A stretch of DNA of 64,000 bases, from positions 62,001 through 126,000 of the forward strand of contig NZ_CP108488.1 in assembly GCF_035987325.1 (NCBI RefSeq). The letters are read 5' to 3'. This DNA comes from Streptomyces sp. NBC_01244 (lineage in GTDB: Bacteria > Actinomycetota > Actinomycetes > Streptomycetales > Streptomycetaceae). The translations under genes and the position numbers were made by a program. Numbering within the stretch: the stretch's first letter is position 1; every line of letters begins with the position of its first letter. Positions 28,254-35,016 of the stretch are shown here, in pieces. Below the pieces are notes generated by a model. It ran no database searches and was not told the origin of the DNA. It saw nothing but the letters and a program-made list of their open reading frames with translations.

Positions 28254-28634
28254 TCACTCCGAGAAGCAGGCGAATCGCCATGGCCACGGATATCGAACTC
28301 GGTATCTCCCCACCCGCACCCGTAGGTGATCGGGAAATCTCCGGCGAGCCTTCGGACGAGAGGGAAAAGTTCGCCGAGATCTCCGCCCGCGGCGCACTCT
28401 CTTGAGGATGTGCCGCCCGGCCGGGGCCGCGTCCAGTGCCTCCGCCTCGCCCAGCAGAGACAGGAACGGGCGCACGGTGTTGTAGCGCAGGCCGAACTTC
28501 GCGCGCATCGCCGCCTCGGCCGACCCGTCGTCCTCGGGCACCAGGGCCTCCACCGTCGCGACGGCCCCGGCCACGGCCCAGTTCTCGTAGAGCTCCCACC
28601 AAGTGGCGAGTAGCTCCGTGTAATCGCCCTTCAC
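28254..28634 (-). CDS. Hypothetical protein, probably C-terminally damaged
   Basis: The frame has 126 codons. The first 80 residues have good coding character and a helical pattern (TELLATWWELYENWAVAGAV, then RYNTVRPFLSLLGEAEALDA). The remainder becomes an arginine-rich shadow sequence, suggesting a frameshift near residue 82 with loss of the proper end. A GTG start was assumed; the ribosome-binding site is weak. No family was recognised. It lies between the GHKL gene and recombinase debris, a zone with few intact genes. Confidence 0.45.
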   Translation of the reverse strand: MKGDYTELLATWWELYENWAVAGAVATVEALVPEDDGSAEAAMRAKFGLRYNTVRPFLSLLGEAEALDAAPAGRHILKRVRRGRRSRRTFPSRPKARRRFPDHLRVRVGRYRVRYPWPWRFACFSE

Positions 28635-28696
28635 CTGCGGAGACGCTGCGGAGCCAGTTGACTGATTCTCGGGCGAGGGGAGCGCTCTGGCGCCTG

Positions 28697-28860
28697 TCAG
28701 CGCGCTGACCTGTGAGTTTCGCCGACTTCGGGATTCATGAACTCACGCCTCGGCCCGGTGTCGATGCCCTGCTCGATCACGTGCAGGCCCACCCCTCGGG
28801 TAGGCCCAGTTCTCAACTCCGGCGGGTACGACTCGCTGTCGGAGGCGGCGGCCCGCGGAT
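28697..28860 (-). pseudogene. Serine recombinase/invertase fragment
   Basis: A short frame ending at 28697 contains RGVGLHVIEQGIDTG, which matches the conserved 'GVxLxVxExGIDT' strand-loop of serine resolvases and invertases, preceded by a plausible linker. The active-site serine and the DNA-binding domain are absent. This is the second of three recombinase scraps bordering the conflict-gene region. Confidence 0.55.
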
Positions 28861-29110
28861 GGAAGCGGGCGGAGGCAGGGGCCAGCGGGCCGGGCGGGGC
28901 CGGGGACCTCGCCGGAGCGGGGCCGGGGGCGGGTTCCGTCCTGCGGCAGCACGGCATCCAACGGTTCCAGGCACAGCGGACGAGACATCAGATCGAGATC
29001 GTCGGCCAGCTCGTCCGCACCGCGGCTCTTCGCCAGGGCGGCCAGGGCCTGGAGGAGTTGGGGGGCCGGCTTCCACGACCTGGCTACCGGCCCGTCGGCA
29101 GCCAGGCGCC

Positions 29111-29605
29111 CTACCAGGTTTCCTCCGCCACGCTTCTGCCGATCGGGCCGTTGATCCTCACCATGCCGTGTTCCTGACCCACTCCGGTACGCCAGGCCGC
29201 GAATGCCTCCGCCAACCTTTCCACCTTCTCAAGAGCAGCCGTCTCCGCCTCGCCCTGCAGACTTTCCTTCCCGTGGAAGTTGAACCCGGTGACGATCTTC
29301 GAGTACGGATTGGAACCGGAGTCGGCTGTCTCGCTTATGGCCCAAATATCGATCATCGTGAGATCTTTCGTGCCCTCATGGGTGGCCAGGTACGCATGGA
29401 AGTCCTTTACGTCCTGACTGGCTTCCCTGCCCTCTCTGGTGGGCTGCGATGCCCGGAACGTCGGACCCGCATCCGGCCCGCCACCACCGCCGCAGCCCAC
29501 CAGGACGGCTGCCAGGACGGAGATTGCGGCCGCAGCGGATACGCGCCGGAATCGGCGGCCAGGTCGGCTGTACGGGGTCTTGGTACTGGAACGATCGCTG
29601 GCCAT
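29111..29605 (-). CDS. Putative lipoprotein
   Basis: The product is about 164 residues. A basic N-terminus (YSRPGRRFRRV) and a hydrophobic stretch lead to a lipobox, VLAAVLVGC, followed by a glycine run. The protein is therefore probably lipidated and anchored outside the membrane. The mature part includes HAYLATHEGTKDLTMIDIWA and GFNFHGKESLQGEAETAALE, a soluble alpha/beta composition without recognised family. Two ATG codons are adjacent; the second gives the better spacing to GGAGG. It is monocistronic. Function unknown. Confidence 0.75.
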   Translation of the reverse strand: MASDRSSTKTPYSRPGRRFRRVSAAAAISVLAAVLVGCGGGGGPDAGPTFRASQPTREGREASQDVKDFHAYLATHEGTKDLTMIDIWAISETADSGSNPYSKIVTGFNFHGKESLQGEAETAALEKVERLAEAFAAWRTGVGQEHGMVRINGPIGRSVAEETW

Positions 29606-29744
29606 CATGCGCCTCCGTTCATCGGCTGCTATTCCTGAGAGCAAGACGAGGCTCCCGGGCAGAGGGTTCCGGTTGCGAGGACGCCGGAACGCCCGGCGAA
29701 GAACGCTCAAGGGCCTTCGCCGGGCTTGCTGACCGAGGGGACGG

Positions 29745-30011
29745 TCACCCCTTGATGCCTTCTACATGGGTCACACTGGACACGCCGGATGTGCCGTTGT
29801 ACGAGCAGGTTCCGCTCGATGTCCCTGTCTGCTGCCAGTCCCCGAGTTTCGAGAGTCGGGGCACCTTCGTGAAGCGGCCGGTGTGGTAGGTGCCGGCGAC
29901 CGCGCCGGAGCGCGAGCAGCAGGGTGAACCTGACAATGCGCTACAGCGCGGGCAGGGGTGGCGCTCGACATCGTCCACTTCGGACGCGAGTGCGATCTGA
30001 ACATCCGTCAT
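29745..30011 (-). pseudogene. N-terminal zinc-ribbon-like fragment of a Streptomyces serine recombinase
   Basis: The first 60 residues match the N-terminal extension found on many Streptomyces recombinases: RHPCPRCSALSGSPCCSRSG, then TYHTGRFTKVPRL. The four cysteines could bind zinc. After that the sequence diverges and ends about 30 codons later, before any catalytic domain. A stand-alone small zinc-ribbon protein is possible, but the match to the recombinase leader and the catalytic scrap at 18305-18600 favour a truncated recombinase. Confidence 0.65.
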
Positions 30012-30104
30012 GACCTCGAGTCCTGCCACAAACCATTCCTAAGACTTGTCCCGTAAATGATCTTTGAGTCGCCGGGGCGGTCGATCGCGGTGCGGGCCGC
30101 TTGC

Positions 30105-30500
30105 CTATCCGGCGAGGGCGAGGTTGTGCATGCGGGCGATGCCGAGCATGGCGTGGTGGACTCCGTCGCCTTTGAGGCGGCAGTCGCGGAGGGTCTTCCA
30201 GGTCTTCATACGGGCGAAGACGTGCTCGACCCGGGCACGGACCTGCTTGTGGGACGTGTTGTGCACTTCTTTCCACTCGGGCAGGTCTTCGCCCTTGCGG
30301 CGGCGGTGCGGGATGACGAGTCCGGTGCCCGGGTAGCCGCCATCGGCGATCGTCGTGGTCCTTCCGACCGCGGCCTTGGCGCCGGATTCCTCCCAGGCCT
30401 TGCAGTCGTTGCGGTTCCCGGCGAGCGGCCGGCCGACCACGACGACCAGGCGGGTGTCGGCGTCGATGACGACCTGATGGTTGGTGGAGTACCGGTAGTT
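30105..30500 (-). pseudogene. IS5-family transposase, C-terminal part
   Basis: Starting at the IS110 junction, the frame reads NYRYSTNHQVVIDADTRLVV and continues with GNRNDCKAWEESGAK, TTTIADGGYPGTG, RVEHVFARMKTWKTLRDCRL and HHAMLGIARMHNLALAG. These carry the second aspartate and the glutamate of the DDE triad. The N-terminal part, with the helix-turn-helix and first aspartate, lies on the other side of the IS110 element. Confidence 0.85.
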
Positions 30501-30881
30501 CTAATAGGTCATCGGTGACCCAGGCGCGTGAGTGCAAGGGCCACCAGGCGAGGTCGAGGCCCGGATCCCTCCGGTCAGGCCGGCCCTGCCTCGCCCGCGC
30601 CCTGCCGGGCGGAGACCTTCGGTAGTTCCGTGGCCTTGACCTCTCGTCAAAGACCGGTCCCGCCCGGCAGAGGCTCGAATATCACCAGCTTTCATGTTCT
30701 CAGCCCGCCGGCAGGGGCCGACCTCTCAACAGTTCGCGAGCCGATGAGCTCTCCAACAGACCGAGGTCCCTGCCGGTCGCTGGAGACACGAACGGCTCAT
30801 GAGATGGCGTGCCCAGAGCACTTCTATTAGAGCGCCGCGTGCTCCGCATGGGATCGACCTGCAGGTTGAGACGGAGGCACA
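30501..30881 (+). ncRNA. Candidate IS110 bridge RNA region
   Basis: This is the non-coding left end of the IS110 element. It contains a long-range stem (CTGCCGGGCG at 30602 with CGCCCGGCAG at 30661) and a second hairpin near 30750-30790 (CTCCAACAGACCG opposite CGGTCGCTGGAG) with an internal loop. Bridge RNAs of IS110 elements carry such looped hairpins that pair with target and donor DNA. The exact RNA ends are not visible. Confidence 0.45.
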
Positions 30882-32120
30882 GTGTTGAGCGAGATCTTCT
30901 GTGGAATTGACTGGGCGGAGGGACACCACGACATAGCCCTGGTCGACCAGGACGGATCCCAGGTCGCCAAGCTACGGATCAGCGACGACAGTGCCGGCTT
31001 CCACGCACTGATCGAACTCTTGACCAGGCATGGCGACTCCGCAGAGCATCCGATCCCCGTTGCGATCGAGACGCCACGCGGCCTCCTAGTCGCCGGCCTG
31101 CGGGCAACGGGCCGACAGGTCTACGCAATCAACCCCCTGGCCGCGGCCCGCTACCGCGATCGCGCCAGCGTCTCCCGAGCCAAGTCCGATGCAGCGGACG
31201 CCCGTGTTCTAGCAAATGTCCTTCGAACCGACCGGCACGCCCACCGCCCCCTACCCGACGACAGCGAGGCCGGGCAGGCCGTCGCTGTCCTGGCCCGCGC
31301 TCACCAGGACGCCATCTGGGACCGGCAGCAGATGATGAACCGGCTCCGGTCGCACCTGCGCGAGTACTATCCAGCCGCTCTCATAGCCTTCCATGGCCCC
31401 GGCAAACCGGGACTCGACTCGCCACGTGCCCGCGTGATTCTCACCGCTGCACCGACGCCGGCCGACGCTGCCGTACTCTCCCGCAGCCAGCTGCGTGCGT
31501 TGCTCAAGCGGGGCGAGCGTCCGCGCTGCGGAATCGAGGCTGAGGTCGAGCGGCTTCGGGCAATCTTCCGCGCGGACTACCTGAGGCAGCTGCCGCAGGT
31601 CGAGCAGGCCCTGGGGCACCAGGCAGTAGCGCTCATCCGCCAGCTCGATGCCTCATGCAACAGCGTCGCTCAGCTCGCGGCGGCGACGGAGGAGGCATTC
31701 CTCGCGCACCCAGATGCCGAGATCATCACCAGCTTCCCTGGGCTGTCTGTGCTTTCCGGAGCGCGAGTTCTCGCCGAGCTCGGAGATGACCGCGAACGCT
31801 TTGCGGATGCCCGCGCCATGAAGGCGTACGCGGGAGCGGCCCCTATCACCCGGGCCTCCGGGCGAAGCCACGTAGTGGTCGCACGGACCGTCAAGAACCA
31901 GCGCCTGGCCTCAGCCGGGCACATGTGGGCCTTCGCAGCCCTTCGCACGCAGGCTCCACGCGCCCACTACGACCGGCGGCGCGCTGGTGGAGAGCGCCAT
32001 ACTGCAGCTCTCAGGAACTTGTTCAACAAACTGCTCGGCTGCCTCTATCACTGCCTGCAACGCCGCACGCTATTCGACCCCGATCGTGCTTTCGCGGCAC
32101 CCCTGGAGCTCGCCGCCTGA
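30882..32120 (+). CDS. IS110-family transposase (DEDD recombinase)
   Basis: The product has 412 residues and appears intact. The RuvC-like DEDD domain is at the N-terminus: FCGIDWAEGHHDIALVDQDG (first Asp), VAIETPRGLL (Glu) and AKSDAADARVLANVL (paired Asp). The C-terminal Tnp domain contains IITSFPGLSVLSGARVLAEL and YAGAAPITRASGRS, with the likely catalytic serine in the last motif. Such enzymes integrate through an RNA-guided mechanism using the element's bridge RNA. The GTG start is preceded by GGAGG with good spacing. The gene is inside the IS5-family element and is one of two full-length IS110 transposases in this window; they are only distantly similar. Confidence 0.95.
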   Translation: MLSEIFCGIDWAEGHHDIALVDQDGSQVAKLRISDDSAGFHALIELLTRHGDSAEHPIPVAIETPRGLLVAGLRATGRQVYAINPLAAARYRDRASVSRAKSDAADARVLANVLRTDRHAHRPLPDDSEAGQAVAVLARAHQDAIWDRQQMMNRLRSHLREYYPAALIAFHGPGKPGLDSPRARVILTAAPTPADAAVLSRSQLRALLKRGERPRCGIEAEVERLRAIFRADYLRQLPQVEQALGHQAVALIRQLDASCNSVAQLAAATEEAFLAHPDAEIITSFPGLSVLSGARVLAELGDDRERFADARAMKAYAGAAPITRASGRSHVVVARTVKNQRLASAGHMWAFAALRTQAPRAHYDRRRAGGERHTAALRNLFNKLLGCLYHCLQRRTLFDPDRAFAAPLELAA

Positions 32121-32153
32121 GCACCTACTTGACCTACCGACGACATGAGATGT

Positions 32154-32524
32154 CTTCGACTGCGCGGCGATGGTGTGGTCGCGGGTGGGTACCAGGGTGC
32201 GTCCACGATGAGCACGGTGTCCTTGGCGAACCGCTTGCGGGGCTGGAGCGCGAGCATCGGCCCGAGGTGGTCGATGATGCGGTCCGCCGCCGACTTTGAG
32301 ACCCCGAAGAGCGGTGCGATCTGCCGCATCGTCAAGTTCGTGCGCCAGTACGCCGCGACCAGAAGTGCCCGGTCCTCCAGCGGCAGGCCCCACGGCCGGC
32401 CCTTGCGAACCGCATCAGCGCCATCGCGCCGTAGCACGGTCACCAGCTTCCCGAAAGCACGCGGGCTCATCCCGGTGAACGGGGCTATCCAGGACGGCTC
32501 GGACGCCGTGATCACACCAGCCAC
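32154..32524 (-). pseudogene. IS5-family transposase, N-terminal part
   Basis: The frame reads GVITASEPSWIAPFTGMSPR, LVTVLRRDGADAVRKG, LLVAAYWRTNLTMRQIAPLF (helix-turn-helix) and FAKDTVLIVD, which contains the first catalytic aspartate. Directly after that aspartate one base is missing compared with the expected GTLVPTRDH, shifting the frame. The sequence then stops at the IS110 junction. Confidence 0.8.
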
Positions 32525-32663
32525 ATCAAGATCATCTCACCCGTGACCAGCAGTTACGGGACAAGCCTTAGGCCAGCAACCGTGCGCTTCCGCGTGACTG
32601 GGTCGGCGCGCTTCGGAACGAGCCGCTGCGACGCAGTCAGCGGAGTGCAGTGCTGGTCACGCT

Positions 32664-32965
32664 CGGGTGGGGTCCTTGGTGAAGCGGTGTGGGTGGGCTG
32701 CCTTGACGTATCTCATGGCTGTGGTGTCGGCGATTCCGAAGACGCGCATCAGGCCGCAGGTCAGGGCAGTGCGAAACGGGACGCGGGGTGAGACGGTTCC
32801 GACAACGGGTGGCCCGGATGGAACAAAGCAGCTCCCGGGAAGACTCACCAGGGCGCACGATCGGCAACAACGATGACCGTGCGCACGGCCCCCGGGTGAG
32901 GGTCCGGCAGGCAAGCAGGTCGAGGGAATCGGCAGCTGGCGCGCCGCCTCCGACCCCGGCCCCAT
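32664..32965 (-). pseudogene. Fragment with an actinomycete integrase-like C-terminal tail
   Basis: The minus-strand frame ends with GLMRVFGIADTTAMRYVKAA followed by HPHRFTKDP, a tail I associate with actinomycete site-specific recombinase/integrase-related proteins ('GIxDxTAMxYVxAAHPER'). The upstream part is not coding-like, so only a C-terminal scrap survives. Family assignment is from memory of the motif and is tentative. Confidence 0.35.
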
Positions 32966-33002
32966 CGGCGGGACGGGTGTGACGACGGCTCACTGAGCGT
33001 TT

Positions 33003-33420
33003 GGTCCGGTGATTCGCGTGTAGTCCCGGATTGCACCCCGCGCCGGTTCGGGGTGGCTTCGCCGGCCAGTCTGCGGGCCATGAGGTCGATCACGGCGAGG
33101 TGGATCACAGCTTCGGGGCGGAGCGGTGCGGGTGGCGTTCGTGGTCGCGGGCGAGGCGTCGGCGGTGCATGAGCCGGCCGATGCTGCGCTCGACGATCCA
33201 CCGTCTCGGGATGATCGTGAACCCGCGCTCGCCGGGCGGGTGTTGGACGGGGTGGACGTCGATGTCGAGGAAGCGCCGTGGTCGGTGGCGGTGGTGCGAT
33301 ATGCGGCCCGTCCGGCCCCATGTCGCCGCCGCATCCGACCACCAGACCCATCTCCTCGTTCTCCGCGCGCTGCACCAGAGCATTGTCGATGGCCACGACG
33401 CTCCCGCCAATGAGGTCGAG
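33003..33420 (-). pseudogene. Degenerate IS5-family transposase C-terminus
   Basis: Two frames together give RGFTIIPRRWIVERSIGRLM, HRRRLARDHE and, after a shift, AVIHLAVIDLMARRLAGEAT. This is the typical ending of a second IS5-family transposase type, related to the one remaining at 41655-42064. Sequence upstream to about 33,600 has some coding character (VAIGGLDLIGGSVVAIDNAL) that I cannot assign. Confidence 0.6.
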
Positions 33421-33659
33421 GCCGCCGATGGCGACCTGAGGGCCGGTACACCCGTGCAAGCTCACAGCCCCGACGGTGGGGAGGTGTCTCTGATGGGTCG
33501 GCACTGATGGCTCGTCAGGTTTGGGCGTCGTGCTACTGGTCAGCGGTGCTTGTTGGTGGTGTCTCGCTGGTGTCATGACGGTCCTCGCCCGCGACCACGC
33601 CGCCATCGCGGCCGGCCTCCCGACCTAAAACCGCACGCTCGCGGCGCCCCAGAGAATGG

Positions 33660-33853
33660 TTGGCGACTTCGACTGCTCCGGCGAGGACATTGAGCTGGGT
33701 GGAGCGGACGGACTGCTGGAGCTCGGCGCCCCGGGTGCTGCTCACCTACGAGCTGGTACGCGTACGGGCTCCCGGCGACCGAGGGGGAAAGCGGCGATCC
33801 GAGGTGGCCGGCCTTCGCCCGCCGCTACGGCTTCGACCCCCGCCACCCGGTGC
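33660..33853 (+). pseudogene. 5' part of the gene hit by the composite transposon
   Basis: The plus strand encodes YAYGLPATEGESGDPRW and PAFARRYGFDPRHPVQ up to the transposon end. The same frame resumes at 40041 as WEVEALEPDELQHLVLAAV once one AGT copy is removed. It is a conserved-looking acidic protein of unknown function. A frame shift just before YAYGL suggests the gene was already damaged or contains an error. Confidence 0.7.
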
Positions 33854-33856
33854 AGT
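33854..33856 (+). repeat. Target-site duplication AGT (left)
   Basis: AGT directly precedes the GAGCC terminus of the left IS copy and is repeated directly after the right copy at 40038-40040. Reading across the target gene without the transposon requires exactly one of the two copies. Confidence 0.8.
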
Positions 33857-34502
33857 GAGCCTTTTCCAACCTCACCTGATGCGTGGTGAAGGACGAGGAC
33901 TGCCTTCACCACGTCGGTGATTCGGTTGGTGCTGCAGCGGAGCTTCCGCAGGAGGCGCCAGCTCTTGAGGGTGGCCGTGGCCTGCTCGCCGAGGCAGCGG
34001 ATCTTGGCGTGGGTGGTGTTGTGGCGACGCTTCCATCGCTTGAGGCGGCGGCCCCGAAACGGAACCCGGACGGATCCGCCGGCGCCCTGGTATGCCTTGT
34101 CCGCCCAGCATTTGAGCCCCGCATCGGCGAGGGCGGGGCGAGGGCGGCCAGGGCCTCGACGGCTTCACGTATGTAGCGGTACACCGTCGCGATCCCGATG
34201 CCGAACCCGGCGGCGAGCTGGGCGTAAGTGTCACCGCACCGCAGGTGGGCCAGGGCGAGCAGGGCCTGACGTCCGGCAGGAAGGCGCCGCCACCGCGTTC
34301 CGATCTCCTGCCGCCGGGCTGTCAGTTGCCTGGTCAGGAACCGCAAAGTGCGGCCGGACAGATCAATCGAGGACGGGTAGACAAGCACGCGAAGCTCCTG
34401 GCGGACACGGGTGATCTTGGTCGAGAACCCGTCTACCAGGAGCTTCGTCGTTCCGCAGGACAGTCCAACTCGCGGTCAGCACCGCCAGCTCGAAAAGGGC
34501 TC
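33857..34502 (-). repeat. Left copy of the internally deleted IS5-family element
   Basis: This is an inverted near-identical copy of 39391-40037, differing by at least one indel near the outer end and one substitution near the inner end. Tips are GAGCCTTTTCCAACC (outer) and GAGCCCTTTTCGAGC (inner). It carries the N- and C-terminal parts of the transposase gene without the middle. Confidence 0.92.
33872..34388 (-). pseudogene. Internally deleted IS5-family transposase (left copy)
   Basis: The frame begins LVYPSSIDLSGRTLRFLTRQ, continues with the helix-turn-helix region HLRCGDTYAQLAAGFGIGIA and TVYRYIREAVEALAALAP, then jumps directly to what in another frame is ADAGLKCWADKAYQGAG and continues to the end. 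The missing middle contains the first two catalytic positions and the deletion changes the frame, so the product is inactive. The other copy has the same junction. Confidence 0.9.
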
Positions 34503-34524
34503 GGTCTACAGGAGGATTGGCGGT

Positions 34525-34974
34525 TTGCTGGGGGGGTATTTCTGCCTATTACTGGTTTTGATCTTGCCGGGGCTGGATGATGGAGGGGTGTCTCCGGTTG
34601 CGTTGAAGTTGGTGGGCTGGGTTGTTGTTGGTGTGGCGGTTGGGGGGCTGGCTGTCTATCTGGTGACGCTGGGCTGGGAGAAGGCGGGGTGGGTGGCCAG
34701 TGTGGTGTCGGTCTTCTTGACTGCGGCGGGCCTGGCCTTGGCGGTGCTCGGGGAAGTGCGGAGCCGGGCGGCTGGTACGGGAGAGGGTGGGTCCCTGCGA
34801 GTAGTGCAGCGGGCACGCGCTACCGGCCCTGACAGTGAGGTCGTGCAGGTGGGGGGTCACCGCTCGCGGAGCCGTTATCGGGCGCTGCTGGGCCGGGTGA
34901 AGCAGTTCGCGGTCGCAAAGGATGGGAAGGCGCGGCAGGTGGCGGGGAATGAGGATCCGCCAGCGGGTTCTTGA
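34525..34974 (+). CDS. Small three-helix membrane partner of NTPase locus 2
   Basis: The product is about 149 residues with three predicted membrane segments (GGYFCLLLVLILPGL; LVGWVVVGVAVGGLAVYLVT; VASVVSVFLTAAGLALAVLG) in its first 95 residues. A basic cytoplasmic tail carries the short motif ATGPDSEVVQVGG. The core VQVG equals that of some RHIM motifs, and the partner of locus 1 has a similar GPGSRVIV segment. The TTG start is chosen because AGGAGG lies nine bases upstream and all three helices are included; GTG 34587 is an alternative that drops the first. It begins just inside the left IS copy, so transcription may start within that element. It precedes the NTPase gene by 42 bases. Confidence 0.65.
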   Translation: MLGGYFCLLLVLILPGLDDGGVSPVALKLVGWVVVGVAVGGLAVYLVTLGWEKAGWVASVVSVFLTAAGLALAVLGEVRSRAAGTGEGGSLRVVQRARATGPDSEVVQVGGHRSRSRYRALLGRVKQFAVAKDGKARQVAGNEDPPAGS

Positions 34975-35016
34975 GTGGCGTGGCCGGACGGGGCCCGGGC
35001 GAGGGGGTGAGGGGCC

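Larger units (their letters stand above)
30501..32153 (+). mobile_element. Intact IS110-family insertion sequence
   Basis: The ends were deduced by rejoining the interrupted IS5 transposase (…SK|NYRYS…), giving an element of about 1,653 bp. It has no terminal inverted repeats, which is normal for IS110. It has a 381-bp non-coding left end, one transposase gene and a short right end of about 33 bp, the organisation of the IS110 subgroup whose bridge RNA comes from the long left end. Confidence 0.85.
30038..32572 (-). mobile_element. IS5-family element split by an IS110 insertion
   Basis: The ends are 22-bp inverted repeats matching at 20 positions (CCTAAGACTTGTCCCGTAAATG on the left; its near complement on the right). 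The transposase runs on the minus strand and is divided into an N-terminal part at 32154-32524 and a C-terminal part at 30105-30500 by the IS110 element. The N-terminal part also has a one-base loss, so the element was inactive or became so independently. Confidence 0.8.

Noticed and set aside
33857..34502. The two end copies of the composite transposon as functional transposase genes
   Set aside because: Both copies lack the catalytic middle and change frame at the same deletion junction.
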